DNA from: a virus
Reading direction: 5' to 3' (one strand)
DNA: 64,000 nucleotides
Virus record (IMG/VR): IMGVR_UViG_3300032236_001850
Location: 178,392-242,391 of that record
Shown here: in pieces, positions 30,380 through 37,969 of the stretch
Layout of the letters: every line of letters starts with the position of its first letter
Numbering within the stretch: position 1 is the stretch's first letter
Made by a program: the position numbers and the translations under genes
The notes under the pieces: model-generated
Seen by the model: the letters and a program-made list of their open reading frames with translations, nothing else
Databases searched by the model: none
What the model was told of the DNA's origin: nothing

Positions 30380-31114
30380 ATGAAAAAATTATTATTATTT
30401 ATTTTATTACTATCAGCTCCGTGTATTGCTCAAGATAGTAAAAAGACATATTCGATAATATACACATCGGAATCTATGAATAAGTCATTTAGCAAGGCTT
30501 ATAAAAAATACGCTGCTGAATATTTTTATCAAACAACCGGTAAAAAAAGAATCATAGAGAGAGATCCTGTATTGGATACAGTTGCAGCAGGAAGAAGTGA
30601 GTATTCTGTTTTGGTGTTTAAGGAATCATCAAAAAATACTTCATTTAGAAATTTATTGGATTATGTTCCACCTGGAGCAAGAGGTCATAAAAGACTCTAT
30701 GATACACCATCGGTGTTTAAAGAACCAAAAGGATGCATTTTTCCAGATAAGGATAATTTACCAATATTAAAAAGAAATAATCTTGATTGGAGTTCCGAGT
30801 TATTTGTGGAGGATGCATATTCATATAAAACACAGAATGGAAATGTTGATAATGCTGAGGTGATTGAGAAATATGTAAGATTCATGAGAAAAACAACTGC
30901 ATCTTCAAGCGGTGACAGTTTTCTTGATAGTTATTTAAGTTCCACCGATCACAAAAATGCCATACATAAGTATGGCAATTGGAAATTCGGATGTAGCACC
31001 ATGCTAATAATTTCTAAACAATATCTTGAATCTAGCGGAATGTGGAAATATGATGTTTTTGTTTGTCACACCATAATTATATTGAAGAATTATACAGATT
31101 CTAATGTTTATTAA
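30380..31114 (+). CDS. Secreted protein (244 aa)
   Basis: A signal peptide (MKKLLLFILLLSAPCIAQ) is followed by an about 225-residue mature domain with a beta-rich, Tyr/Lys-rich composition. The pattern resembles GLPGLI-type porter proteins of Bacteroidetes (YTSES..., VLDTVAAGRSEYSVLVF, GCSTMLIISKQYLE) only loosely. Exported. Lies downstream of the rhomboid gene, and I have no firm function. Confidence 0.6.
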   Translation: MKKLLLFILLLSAPCIAQDSKKTYSIIYTSESMNKSFSKAYKKYAAEYFYQTTGKKRIIERDPVLDTVAAGRSEYSVLVFKESSKNTSFRNLLDYVPPGARGHKRLYDTPSVFKEPKGCIFPDKDNLPILKRNNLDWSSELFVEDAYSYKTQNGNVDNAEVIEKYVRFMRKTTASSSGDSFLDSYLSSTDHKNAIHKYGNWKFGCSTMLIISKQYLESSGMWKYDVFVCHTIIILKNYTDSNVY

Positions 31115-31116
31115 TA

Positions 31117-31710
31117 TTATCTAAGTGAAATTAGATATTTAGTTTGATCTATTGATCCAAGTATTTCATCAATTATATTAAGTATTTCTGAGTCTTTTTC
31201 CTCATCGAATAATTCTCTACAATCAACTCTATACCATTGGTAAAGCTCATTCATAAATTTGGATAAATCTCCACTCTTAGGATCAGCAAAATTGTACAAT
31301 TTTATATTGAGATCTTCACCCACAAGTGTTGGTCTACCGTATTTACCCATTACCGTTTCCACTAAGGTGTCACCGTTATCAATCATTCTATTAAAAAGCT
31401 TATCCAGTGCCTTATGTTGACCATATAGCAAGCATTGCCAATGTAACAATTTAGTCTGTGAGATGTTTCTTAAAACTGTACTAACCATCTTGCCATATTT
31501 TGTTTCACCGTCACCAGATTCCTTTCCTTTAGCTATCACCGTTCTGAAATCCATACCTTTGTCAGGAATTGGGAGTGGTCTTGGTTCAGGAAAATCCTCG
31601 GCAGGAGGTAATGCTCTTTGAGGTTCATCAGCAATCTCTATATCTTGTTTGCTTCTTGGATCTTTGATAACATCCCCGAATGCACTAAGATTTAATACTC
31701 TTGGGTCCAT
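31117..31710 (-). CDS. Ferritin-like (DUF5856-type) protein (197 aa)
   Basis: The stretch NISQTKLLHWQCLLYGQHKALDKLFNRMIDNGDTLVETVMG resembles the helical core of a family seen in phages and in Dps-like proteins. The N-terminal 50 residues are Pro/Glu-rich (EPQRALPPAEDFPEPRPLPIPD). A late box on the - strand precedes it. Virion association is plausible. Confidence 0.55.
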   Translation of the reverse strand: MDPRVLNLSAFGDVIKDPRSKQDIEIADEPQRALPPAEDFPEPRPLPIPDKGMDFRTVIAKGKESGDGETKYGKMVSTVLRNISQTKLLHWQCLLYGQHKALDKLFNRMIDNGDTLVETVMGKYGRPTLVGEDLNIKLYNFADPKSGDLSKFMNELYQWYRVDCRELFDEEKDSEILNIIDEILGSIDQTKYLISLR

Positions 31711-31730
31711 ATAATTAGATTATTTTTACA

Positions 31731-31739
31731 TTATATATC
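31731..31739 (-). promoter_or_regulatory. Late promoter box (minus strand)
   Basis: GATATATAA on the - strand, about 20 bases before the start at 31710. Confidence 0.65.
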
Positions 31740-31780
31740 CAATTAACAAAATTCTTTATTGAATACAGAAACAAAAGATC

Positions 31781-31789
31781 AATATATAG
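31781..31789 (+). promoter_or_regulatory. Late promoter box, variant
   Basis: AATATATAG, 30 bases before the start at 31819. Confidence 0.4.
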
Positions 31790-31818
31790 CTTAAATAAAA
31801 CAATAAATATTTTTAACC

Positions 31819-32271
31819 ATGGAATGGAAAAGTCTAACTACGAAAAAGTCCATCGACCTATCTAGCTACTTAGCTGATTGGATGGCAAACAACCCTGAAG
31901 ACAAGATCTACATAGGGTGTGATTCGCAAAATCACAACGGCACTACGACATTCGCTACGGTTATTGTATTACATCAACCGAACAGGGGAGGACACGTGCT
32001 TTACAGCAAGATGACAATACCTAGAATACAAGCTAGGTACGAAAGGCTGTGGAAGGAAATCGAATTAAGTGCAGAAACAGCACACGAAATTATGGAGAAT
32101 GCTGGGCAAACTCCTGACTTCATTGATATCGACCTTAATCCAGATCCTAGACATCAATCTAATACGCTGTTAAGATCCGCTGTAGGTTTAATAGAGGGTA
32201 TGGGTCTAAAGGCTAGATACAAGAGTGCATCTAACTGGTCCATCTCTATTGCAGATTCTATATGTAAATAG
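31819..32271 (+). CDS. RNase H-like protein, YkuK/DUF458 type (150 aa)
   Basis: IYIGCDSQNHNGTTTFATVIVLH has the first strand and Asp (IGCDSQ) of an RNase H-like fold, and FIDIDLNPDPRHQSNTLLRSAVGLIEGMGLKARYKS carries further acidic residues on the second key strand. It matches DUF458 as I recall it, a family near Bacillus YkuK. RNA processing or degradation is a reasonable guess, and fits the RNA-rich neighbourhood. Confidence 0.65.
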   Translation: MEWKSLTTKKSIDLSSYLADWMANNPEDKIYIGCDSQNHNGTTTFATVIVLHQPNRGGHVLYSKMTIPRIQARYERLWKEIELSAETAHEIMENAGQTPDFIDIDLNPDPRHQSNTLLRSAVGLIEGMGLKARYKSASNWSISIADSICK

Positions 32272-32320
32272 AAAAAATTCTGATAATTGAAACAAATTTC
32301 AAAATTTCGGTACAATTATT

Positions 32321-32329
32321 GATATATAA
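32321..32329 (+). promoter_or_regulatory. Late promoter box
   Basis: GATATATAA, 29 bases before the start at 32358. Confidence 0.7.
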
Positions 32330-32357
32330 AATCTCTAAACATTAAAAAATTACAAAA

Positions 32358-32537
32358 ATGAAAAGGACATTATTCTTACTTGCAGTACTCTTCTCGCTGA
32401 GTCTAACATCATGCAAACACGTAGATGCTAAAGCTTCTACTGATGCAGCAGTTGACACCACAGCAGTTGATACGACTAAAGTTGATTCTACAGCAGTAGA
32501 CACAACAGCAGTTAAAGTAGACACAACAAAGGCATAA
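32358..32537 (+). CDS. Small lipoprotein with VDTT repeats (59 aa)
   Basis: The signal peptide MKRTLFLLAVLFSLSLTSC ends in a lipobox. The mature part repeats AVDTT/KVDST units. A short late lipoprotein with a repetitive, extended tail could be an outer-membrane spanin for lysis, or another envelope protein. Followed by a terminator. Confidence 0.65.
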   Translation: MKRTLFLLAVLFSLSLTSCKHVDAKASTDAAVDTTAVDTTKVDSTAVDTTAVKVDTTKA

Positions 32538-32559
32538 ATCAGAATAAGGTTTATATCTA

Positions 32560-32586
32560 AAGGGTCTAGTTTACTAGACCCTTTTT
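32560..32586 (+). terminator. Rho-independent terminator
   Basis: AAAGGGTCTAG-TTTA-CTAGACCCTTT hairpin with a T run. Confidence 0.85.
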
Positions 32587-32611
32587 AATTTAAAAAAGAT
32601 TCAAAAATATT

Positions 32612-32648
32612 TTTTTATCTCGAAAACATTTCATATATTTGCAATGTA
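32612..32648 (+). promoter_or_regulatory. Promoter of the tRNA region
   Basis: T-rich tract, TATATTTGC -7 box, then AATGTAATTAAAA before the first tRNA. Confidence 0.7.
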
Positions 32649-32668
32649 ATTAAAAATAAAATAAAACT

Positions 32669-32742
32669 GGCCCCGTAGCTCAGCTGGATAGAGCATCAGA
32701 TTTCTAATCTGAGGGTCGAAGGTTCGAATCCTTCCGGGGTCA
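32669..32742 (+). tRNA. tRNA-Arg(UCU)
   Basis: Complete cloverleaf: acceptor GGCCCCG/CGGGGTC, anticodon arm TCAGA-TTTCTAA-TCTGA, T arm GAAGG/CCTTC. Confidence 0.9.
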
Positions 32743-32756
32743 CTAAATTAAAAATT

Positions 32757-32852
32757 GGGTATAATTACTACAATGTCTGACATAATCAATTGGTAATCCT
32801 AGGGAGGAGTAAGTCTGTACCAGTAGTTTGGGTTCGAGTCCCAATATATCCA
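32757..32852 (+). ncRNA. tRNA-like RNA with an atypical long arm
   Basis: Acceptor GGGTATA/TATATCC and a T arm TTGGG-TTCGAGT-CCCAA are clear. Between them is no normal D and anticodon arm. ACTAC near the 5' end can pair with GTAGT before the T arm, enclosing about 50 nt with smaller hairpins (TGGTA/TACCA). It may be a tRNA with an insertion or a tRNA mimic. Confidence 0.5.
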
Positions 32853-32865
32853 CAAATAAACTAAA

Positions 32866-32892
32866 ATGAAAAAACGATACGATATGCATTAG
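32866..32892 (+). CDS. 8-residue leader peptide MKKRYDMH
   Basis: A short ORF 22 bases before the gene at 32915. It matches MKKKFDMY upstream of the gene at 39598 in length, pattern and spacing, and both end in TAG with an AGGT-AACC-like sequence after. The pairing suggests a regulatory leader peptide. Confidence 0.4.
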   Translation: MKKRYDMH

Positions 32893-32914
32893 GTTTAATA
32901 TAACCAAATGCAAA

Positions 32915-33163
32915 ATGTCAAAAAACAGAAACAGAGCAAAGCTCAACAAGTGTTTAACTCCAAGAGAGTACAAATTAACATATCTAAAGCATGAATATGA
33001 TTATTGCTTTACATGTTGCAAAAGAGCTGGAAGCTTTTATTATGATTGTTCTCCCATGTCAATGAAAAAGAAAGGGAGACACGGAAACGGTAAAATAATT
33101 TCTACATTTGATGCTAGATCTTATAGAACCTGGAAGCATACTAGAAGAACACAGTATAAATAA
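32915..33163 (+). CDS. Cys/His-containing basic protein (82 aa)
   Basis: Basic N-terminus (SKNRNRAKLNKCLTPREYK), then YDYCFTCCKRAGSFYYDCSP with four cysteines that could bind a metal, and a basic end. Lies between tRNA genes. RNA binding is possible but inferred. Confidence 0.5.
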   Translation: MSKNRNRAKLNKCLTPREYKLTYLKHEYDYCFTCCKRAGSFYYDCSPMSMKKKGRHGNGKIISTFDARSYRTWKHTRRTQYK

Positions 33164-33170
33164 TAACCCT

Positions 33171-33243
33171 GCCCGGGTGGTGGAATGGAAGACACGCTAG
33201 TTTTAGGCACTAGATTTTGAGGGTTCGAGTCCCTCCTCGGGTA
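33171..33243 (+). tRNA. tRNA-Leu(UAG)
   Basis: Anticodon arm CTAGT-TTTAGGC-ACTAG and T arm GAGGG-TTCGAGT-CCCTC. The variable loop is very short for Leu, unlike the Leu(AAG) gene at 33451 and the Leu(UAA) gene at 49301. Confidence 0.75.
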
Positions 33244-33257
33244 CAAAATACAAAAAA

Positions 33258-33437
33258 ATGAAAGTAGATATAAATTACGTAAGCACAAAGCATTTTCCGA
33301 TTAACAAGTTGGGATGGTGGGCATTTTACTTTAAGAGGTATACCTACATTAGAGGTTTTAATTTAAGAATATTTGGGATTCATTTCAACATAAGAGAAGC
33401 CCATGCAACTGAAAAACTTTTGAATTTCAGTAAATAG
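33258..33437 (+). CDS. Small basic protein (59 aa)
   Basis: MKVDINYVSTKHFPINKLGWWAF and a hydrophobic/basic remainder (FKRYTYIRGFNLRIFGIHFNI). It fills the gap between two tRNA genes and has a leader ATG after CAAAAAA. Function unknown. Confidence 0.45.
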   Translation: MKVDINYVSTKHFPINKLGWWAFYFKRYTYIRGFNLRIFGIHFNIREAHATEKLLNFSK

Positions 33438-33450
33438 TAAATCATAAAAT

Positions 33451-33529
33451 GCGTTTGTGGTGGAATGGTAGACACGCTAGTTTAAGGAGCTAGTGCTTAG
33501 GCGTGGGAGTTCGAGTCTCCCCAGACGTA
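33451..33529 (+). tRNA. tRNA-Leu(AAG)
   Basis: Anticodon arm CTAGT-TTAAGGA-GCTAG; acceptor GCGTTTG/CAGACGT with short variable arm. Confidence 0.75.
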
Positions 33530-33542
33530 CAAAACTATAAAA

Positions 33543-33812
33543 ATGCCAGAAGTACATATAATTGATAGCATTCAGGGTATGGGATGGAATAATCCAAATG
33601 AATCTTTACCATCATTTGGTAAATATGTTTTAGTATTTGGGATCGACAACTCTATGTACGGAATTGAAAATTTCCACGTTTGTAGTATGGACGACCTAGA
33701 GGATGGCATGGAATTTTTAGAAACCGGAAATTTTTACTGGTTAACTGAATCTGGTAAAAAGATAGATAGTGTTAGAGCATGGACACATCTTCCTGACTCA
33801 CCAAATATATAA
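33543..33812 (+). CDS. Hypothetical protein (89 aa)
   Basis: MPEVHIIDSIQGMGWNNPNESLPSFGKYVLVF... has the Gly/Asn/Pro-rich opening and ...RAWTHLPDSPN closing typical of small DUF551-like phage proteins. That family match is tentative. Eight bases before the next gene. Confidence 0.5.
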   Translation: MPEVHIIDSIQGMGWNNPNESLPSFGKYVLVFGIDNSMYGIENFHVCSMDDLEDGMEFLETGNFYWLTESGKKIDSVRAWTHLPDSPNI

Positions 33813-33820
33813 ACACATCA

Positions 33821-34246
33821 ATGATCTCAATCTACTTAGACGACACTAGAACGCCATTAGAACACCCTTTAGGTAAAGAATGGATCACAGTAAGAGATTA
33901 TGATCAATTCGTTGATTTGGTCTCTAAAACAGGCTTAAACAACGTAGAATTAATATCATTGGACCACGATCTTGGTCCATTAGCAGTAGATCATTTCTTC
34001 GGACACACTAGAGAAAATTACGAGATAATATACAAATGGATTCCGGAGAAAACAGGAATGTGTGTTGTTAAGTGGTTAATCAAACACGCGAGAGAAAACA
34101 ATTTGGATCTTCCACAGTGTTATGTTCATAGTGCTAATCCAATAGGATCTGGCAATATGATGGGTTACATCAACATGTATCTCAAAGAAAGAAGAAAGGC
34201 TCAGAACTGCATAAGAGCCAAATGGAAGCACAACTACATAAAATAA
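33821..34246 (+). CDS. Cyclic-phosphate-processing receiver-domain protein (141 aa)
   Basis: Reads like a degenerate response-regulator receiver: YLDDTRTP at the start, ISLDHDLG after the second strand, then CVVKWLIKHARENN and CYVHSANPIGSGNMMGYI. I recall this pattern as the predicted cyclic-phosphate-processing receiver family, linked by others to RNA repair. If right, it fits a phage that repairs or reprocesses tRNAs. The neighbouring RNA genes support, but do not prove, that role. Confidence 0.6.
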   Translation: MISIYLDDTRTPLEHPLGKEWITVRDYDQFVDLVSKTGLNNVELISLDHDLGPLAVDHFFGHTRENYEIIYKWIPEKTGMCVVKWLIKHARENNLDLPQCYVHSANPIGSGNMMGYINMYLKERRKAQNCIRAKWKHNYIK

Positions 34247-34259
34247 GAATGCGAATCCG

Positions 34260-34268
34260 GATATATAA
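34260..34268 (+). promoter_or_regulatory. Late promoter box
   Basis: GATATATAA, four bases before the start at 34272, close to the preceding stop. Confidence 0.6.
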
Positions 34269-34271
34269 CGG

Positions 34272-34958
34272 ATGAAACATTTACAACTATTCGAAGAATT
34301 TACATATTCACAAGAATCACTAAACGAGGATCTTCTTGCTGATATAATTGATAAAGCAAAAAAAGGTGTGGCTGCTGGAGCTCTAGTTGCTGCCCTATTA
34401 GGTTCACCCGATGTTAGTGCACAGGATAAAACTGCAATCCAACAAGCAAACCAAAAAACAGAAGCTCCACAGGAAGCCAATGGTGTTGGAGTTGGTATAT
34501 CGCCAGACCTTTCATTTTCAAAGGACATCTCACTGACAAGAGCTATAGCTGATCTTGCAAAAAATTTACCAGATGGCACAACACTATCGTATGAGATGGT
34601 TGATCAAAAAACAGTTATGGAAGGTAAAAATTATAAGACAACAACAATTCTAAAGATATCAGCGGATGGTACCAAAGTGAGTCCAGCTCAATTGACAATC
34701 AAGAAAAAATTGGTCGTTAGAGATGATGCTAGACTTAAAAGAGAATCCCACATGGAGGATGTTAATGCTGAACTTCTTGCAAGAGCTAAAAGATTTGGAT
34801 TTGATACAGTTGAGGAATATATGGCTTGGCAAGAGGAAAGAAATAAAGGTAAGGACCAGCCATTAGATGGCTTGGAAGGACCAAATTTCTCACATGGAAA
34901 ATGTGGTATCTCTAAAGCAGGAGCAAAGGATGCTAAAAAGGAGTGGAGTAAAAAATAA
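34272..34958 (+). CDS. Capsid-targeting-like protein (228 aa)
   Basis: Begins MKHLQLFEEFTYSQESLNEDLL. An Ala-rich hydrophobic segment (VAAGALVAALLGSPDVSA) at residues about 34-51 follows, then a soluble domain with a charged helix near the end. It could insert in a membrane during entry. Function unknown. Confidence 0.6.
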   Translation: MKHLQLFEEFTYSQESLNEDLLADIIDKAKKGVAAGALVAALLGSPDVSAQDKTAIQQANQKTEAPQEANGVGVGISPDLSFSKDISLTRAIADLAKNLPDGTTLSYEMVDQKTVMEGKNYKTTTILKISADGTKVSPAQLTIKKKLVVRDDARLKRESHMEDVNAELLARAKRFGFDTVEEYMAWQEERNKGKDQPLDGLEGPNFSHGKCGISKAGAKDAKKEWSKK

Positions 34959-34962
34959 AGAT

Positions 34963-35208
34963 ATGAAACATATACAGAAATTTAATTCTACATTGCTCGA
35001 GGATGCAATGAATAAAAATACTAACACTTCACTAAGAACCGTTTTGGTAACATATGAAGGAAAAGAAATGAAAGCCCTTGCGATAGGATACGGATCCGGA
35101 CCATATTTCGTGGAAAAATACTATATTCTTGAGGATACCCCCTACGACACAACAGATTTTGATGATGTGAAAGAGATCAACCCGGAGGAAATAATTAAAA
35201 ATATTTAA
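34963..35208 (+). CDS. Capsid-targeting-like small protein (81 aa)
   Basis: Begins MKHIQKFNSTLLEDAMNK. The start is the ATG after the preceding stop; a longer frame overlaps the previous gene and lacks the peptide. The rest is a small strand-rich domain with an acidic end. Function unknown. Confidence 0.55.
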   Translation: MKHIQKFNSTLLEDAMNKNTNTSLRTVLVTYEGKEMKALAIGYGSGPYFVEKYYILEDTPYDTTDFDDVKEINPEEIIKNI

Positions 35209-35221
35209 AAAAATCAAAAAT

Positions 35222-35262
35222 AATTTTTTTTATTCGAAACTTTTTCCTAAATTTGCATAAAA
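35222..35262 (+). promoter_or_regulatory. Early-type promoter
   Basis: T run, ATTCGAAAC, and TAAATTTGC -7 box. The following leader has the late box at 35278, and both are repeated before 47465. Confidence 0.65.
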
Positions 35263-35277
35263 TATTAAAATCAACTA

Positions 35278-35286
35278 GATATATAA
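35278..35286 (+). promoter_or_regulatory. Late promoter box
   Basis: GATATATAA, 22 bases before the start at 35308, downstream of an early-type promoter. Confidence 0.65.
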
Positions 35287-35307
35287 ATCTATAATTTAAA
35301 AAACTCA

Positions 35308-35436
35308 ATGAAAACAACTTTCAGAAATATTGTAAAACCGTTTATGCCGCAGAGCGTTGCACCCTTTAATCAGGTGGGCATTGCCAAATGGTATAATGGG
35401 TACAGCAAGGGATCTGGAGGTCACAATATAATTTAA
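35308..35436 (+). CDS. Small protein (42 aa)
   Basis: MKTTFRNIVKPFMPQSVAPF and SKGSGGHNII. It has two promoters in tandem, one of each class, which suggests use throughout infection. A terminator follows. Function unknown. Confidence 0.45.
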   Translation: MKTTFRNIVKPFMPQSVAPFNQVGIAKWYNGYSKGSGGHNII

Positions 35437-35472
35437 TGTAAAGCACTAGTCAAATAAGCATTAAATATTTTT

Positions 35473-35507
35473 ACTCCAGATCCTAAAAGATCTGGAGTTT
35501 TTTTTTG
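35473..35507 (+). terminator. Rho-independent terminator
   Basis: CTCCAGATC-CTAAAA-GATCTGGAG hairpin with a long T run. Confidence 0.85.
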
Positions 35508-35527
35508 AATTAGAAACAATAAAAAAA

Positions 35528-35600
35528 CTGGGTGTGGCGCAGTTGATAGCGCGGTTGCTTTGGGAGCAACAGGTCGTCGGTTTGAGTCCGGCCACCCAGA
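35528..35600 (+). tRNA. tRNA-Pro(UGG)
   Basis: Acceptor CTGGGTG/CACCCAG, anticodon arm GTTGC-TTTGGGA-GCAAC. Confidence 0.9.
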
Positions 35601-35680
35601 AATGATCAAAAAGGAATGCTTCCACGTAGCGATCATTGGTAACATCCGAAAGGATGGCTAGATTCCTTATTAATAGAATT

Positions 35681-36520
35681 ATGAAAGAAATAGATATAAT
35701 ATTAAAATCCGGTTCAATGGGGGATGCAAGTCTATCCATATATGGTTATTGCAACACTGTGACAACTAGAAAAATCAGAAAGATATTAAATGACAATAAT
35801 GTATCGGAAGAAATTTTTATAAAAAATGATAGTAAAAGAAATATAATAACCAAAAAATGCCCGTCATGCGGAAATGAATTTAAAACTAGAGCTGATAAAA
35901 AGGAAAGAACTTGTTGCAGTATAGCATGTGCAAATTCACATAAACCAAAAAGAATTAAGGACCCATATTTAGTAGGAAAAAAGTCGGAGATAAAAACAGT
36001 AAGGAAACAAATAATTAAAAAAATAGATAGAAAATGTCAACTCTGCGATTCTGACTATATAGGTTCAAAAAAATCTAAATTTTGTTCAGCTATATGTAGA
36101 AACCAGCATCAATCGGAAACAATGAAATTGAATATTAAAAATGGGATATGCAAGGGTTGGCAATCAAGGAACATAGAGAGCTATCCCGAGAAATTTTTTA
36201 AGACTGTATTATCAAATAATAACATAGATTTTATATTAAATCATCCAGTTTCAAAAAAATCATTAGGAGTCGATAGCAATGCATATTATTTTATCGATTT
36301 TTATATAGTAAAGGACGGAAAAAATATAGACCTAGAGATTGATGGCAAACAACATAAACTTTTAGATCGTAGAGATAGTGACACTGAAAGAGATATGCTT
36401 TTGAATAATAATGGATATTTAGTATATAGAATCGAATGGAATGACATAAATTCAAAAGCTGGCAAAATAAGAATAGAAGAAAAAATAAATAACTTCTTAA
36501 TATTCTATAATAAATTATAA
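35681..36520 (+). CDS. Homing endonuclease-like protein, EDxHD/Vsr-type (279 aa)
   Basis: N-terminal helix-rich part is followed by two cysteine clusters (KKCPSCGNEF...CCSIAC and CQLCDSDY...FCSAIC) that look like zinc ribbons. The C-terminal domain has the Vsr-like pattern YFIDFYIVKDGKNIDLEIDGKQHK...DTERDMLLNNNGYLVYRIEW, with D/E/K residues typical of PD-(D/E)xK nucleases. Lies between tRNA genes, as mobile endonuclease genes often do. The start could be an ATG 27 bases upstream. Confidence 0.7.
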   Translation: MKEIDIILKSGSMGDASLSIYGYCNTVTTRKIRKILNDNNVSEEIFIKNDSKRNIITKKCPSCGNEFKTRADKKERTCCSIACANSHKPKRIKDPYLVGKKSEIKTVRKQIIKKIDRKCQLCDSDYIGSKKSKFCSAICRNQHQSETMKLNIKNGICKGWQSRNIESYPEKFFKTVLSNNNIDFILNHPVSKKSLGVDSNAYYFIDFYIVKDGKNIDLEIDGKQHKLLDRRDSDTERDMLLNNNGYLVYRIEWNDINSKAGKIRIEEKINNFLIFYNKL

Positions 36521-36525
36521 ATGAA

Positions 36526-36753
36526 ATGGCAACAATAAAAGAAATCGTAAAAGACAACAAAGTTAGATTCTCACATCTAAAGAATGACATCGCTTATTAC
36601 AATGTTTTTATTGAAGGAGCGGATCACACATTTCCAGTTAGACTGAATGATATAGGTGAAGCAACTTTGTTAGCTGAAGATAATGCCATCTTCTTTATGA
36701 GATACATTAGAAAGGCTTTAGAGAACAACGAGTTCCATAAGGCATCTAGGTAA
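36526..36753 (+). CDS. Hypothetical protein (75 aa)
   Basis: MATIKEIVKDNKVRFSHLKNDIAYYNVFIEGADHTFPVRLNDIGEATLLAEDNAIFFMRYIRKAL is a typical short phage protein with a beta-then-alpha pattern. It occurs in many large phages in my memory, but without a known function. Confidence 0.55.
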   Translation: MATIKEIVKDNKVRFSHLKNDIAYYNVFIEGADHTFPVRLNDIGEATLLAEDNAIFFMRYIRKALENNEFHKASR

Positions 36754-36757
36754 ACAT

Positions 36758-36828
36758 ACGGGCTTGGTGCAATGGTAGCATACCGGTCTCCAAAACCGAC
36801 GATGAAGGTTCGAATCCTTCAGTCCGTG
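36758..36828 (+). tRNA. tRNA-Trp(CCA)
   Basis: Acceptor ACGGGCT/AGTCCGT, anticodon arm CCGGT-CTCCAAA-ACCGA. Confidence 0.9.
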
Positions 36829-36837
36829 CAAATTTAA

Positions 36838-36908
36838 TGGGATATGGTGTAACGGTAACACAACTGGTTTTGGTCCAGTTATTCCAGGTTCGAATCCTGG
36901 TATCCCAA
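36838..36908 (+). tRNA. tRNA-Gln(UUG)
   Basis: Acceptor TGGGATA/TATCCCA, anticodon arm ACTGG-TTTTGGT-CCAGT. Confidence 0.9.
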
Positions 36909-36941
36909 CAAATAAAATTAAAAAATTATCAAAAAATATTT

Positions 36942-37084
36942 TTTTAATTCGAAAGCATTTCATACATTTGCGATGCAGATAAAGAAGGATCTTTGACATA
37001 ATGGAAACTAAATCAATACGATAAAGTGGAAAAGTTTTAATAAACCAGACAGGTTTATTAAACAAAATGAGCTTTATCATTACT
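36942..37084 (+). promoter_or_regulatory. Promoter and rRNA-leader-like sequence before tRNA-Lys
   Basis: A TACATTTGC -7 box at about 36960-36972 is followed by GGATCTTTGACATAATGG. That resembles the TCTTTGACAT element I know from Bacteroidetes rRNA leaders. No ORF lies in the leader. Antitermination of the following RNA genes is a possible role. Confidence 0.5.
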
Positions 37085-37158
37085 GACCTCGTAGCTCAGC
37101 TGGCTAGAGCACCTCACTTTTAATGAGGGAGTCATGGGTTCGAGTCCCATCGGGGTCA
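37085..37158 (+). tRNA. tRNA-Lys(UUU)
   Basis: Acceptor GACCTCG/CGGGGTC, anticodon arm CCTCA-CTTTTAA-TGAGG. Confidence 0.9.
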
Positions 37159-37163
37159 CAATA

Positions 37164-37241
37164 GGGATATTGGCACAGCGGCGACTGCACCTGACTGTAA
37201 ATCAGGCATACCACACGGAGGTTCGAGTCCTCCATATCCCA
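37164..37241 (+). tRNA. tRNA-Tyr(GUA)
   Basis: Acceptor GGGATAT/ATATCCC, anticodon arm CCTGA-CTGTAAA-TCAGG, 10-nt variable loop. Confidence 0.85.
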
Positions 37242-37261
37242 CTAAAAATAACCAAACCAAA

Positions 37262-37330
37262 ATGAAAAAGATATTAGACTTTTTATTTGGCTATCTTCCT
37301 AAGAATGATAGCAACAACATTCTAATGTAA
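37262..37330 (+). CDS. Micro-ORF (22 aa)
   Basis: MKKILDFLFGYLPKNDSNNILM between two RNA genes. A hydrophobic N-terminus. Support is only the ATG and position. Confidence 0.25.
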   Translation: MKKILDFLFGYLPKNDSNNILM

Positions 37331-37337
37331 AACAAAC

Positions 37338-37448
37338 GGAGTAAAAGGGCTGGGAAATGCCTGATAGGGTCTGCTTCAGATTCTAGATAGCAAGAGTAAG
37401 ACTATTAGTGCTTATCCCAGATAGCGTGGTTCAATTCCAGCTACTCCA
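37338..37448 (+). tRNA. Atypical long-variable-arm tRNA, possibly Ser(GCU)-like
   Basis: Acceptor GGAGTA/TACTCC and D arm GGGC-TGGGAAAT-GCCT are normal. The anticodon arm AGGGTCT-GCTTC-AGATTCT is odd, and a very long variable arm follows (GATAGCA/TGC-T-TATC). The T arm is weak (GTGG-TTCAATT-CCAG with a bulge). A canonical Ser(GCU) exists at 49443, so this may be a degenerate or specialised RNA. Confidence 0.45.
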
Positions 37449-37454
37449 CAACAT

Positions 37455-37528
37455 TCTTCTGTAGCTCCAACGGTCAGAGCGAAGGTTTGTTAAACCTGGG
37501 GTTGCTGGTTCGAATCCAGCCAGAAGAG
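37455..37528 (+). tRNA. tRNA-Asn(GUU)
   Basis: Acceptor TCTTCTG/CAGAAGA; anticodon arm AAGGT-TTGTTAA-ACCTG. Confidence 0.8.
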
Positions 37529-37539
37529 CAAATTAAAAA

Positions 37540-37612
37540 GGTGCGGTAGCTCAGTTGGTAGAGCACTAGACTGAAAATCTAGGTGTCGCCGGTTCGATCC
37601 CGGCCCGTACCA
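37540..37612 (+). tRNA. tRNA-Phe(GAA)
   Basis: Anticodon arm CTAGA-CTGAAAA-TCTAG, T arm GCCGG-TTCGATC-CCGGC. Confidence 0.9.
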
Positions 37613-37626
37613 CAAACAAAATAGCT

Positions 37627-37788
37627 ATGTACACAAAAAAAGTTAAAGTTGTTATTTACTTCGATACAACATATGAAAGAGCAGAGTATATCTATGTTGA
37701 CGAAGGAACTTCCAAGGAAGATATAACTAAAATGATAAATGAAAAATTCGAGGATTGGTTCTGTTGGGATTCCTTTCCTGGATTATAA
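37627..37788 (+). CDS. Small protein (53 aa)
   Basis: MYTKKVKVVIYFDTTYERAEYIYVDEGTSKEDITKMINEKFEDWFCWDSFPGL has a ribbon-helix-like size and pattern (strand, turn, helix). Lies between tRNA-Phe and tRNA-Asn. No family recognised. Confidence 0.45.
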   Translation: MYTKKVKVVIYFDTTYERAEYIYVDEGTSKEDITKMINEKFEDWFCWDSFPGL

Positions 37789-37790
37789 AA

Positions 37791-37862
37791 GGGTGGATAG
37801 CTCAGCGGTAGAGCAGCGCACTGTTAATGCGCTGGTCGTGGGTTCGAATCCCACTCTGCCCT
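37791..37862 (+). tRNA. tRNA-Asn(GUU), second copy
   Basis: Anticodon arm GCGCA-CTGTTAA-TGCGC; acceptor GGGTGGA/TCTGCCC with G-T pairs. Confidence 0.85.
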
Positions 37863-37865
37863 CTA

Positions 37866-37950
37866 GGGTGCCTGGTCAAGCCTCTTACTTCATTGTAACG
37901 TAACCAGTGGGTATAGAGCTAACACGTAATAGTTAGCTCGACGCTACCCA
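37866..37950 (+). ncRNA. Structured RNA of about 85 nt
   Basis: A closing stem GGGT.../...ACCC encloses two hairpins: CTGGT/ACCAG with an inner CTTAC...GTAAC, and GAGCTAAC-ACGTAATA-GTTAGCTC. It sits between a tRNA and an endonuclease gene. The shape is not a normal tRNA. It contains TTACTTC, a motif of the scaffold at 43.2 kb. Confidence 0.45.
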
Positions 37951-37969
37951 AAAATTTAAAATTATATTG

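Noticed and set aside
35636-35680. An N-terminal extension of the endonuclease at 35681
   Set aside because: It begins directly after the tRNA-Pro gene and lacks the family's usual start. It is possible but less likely.
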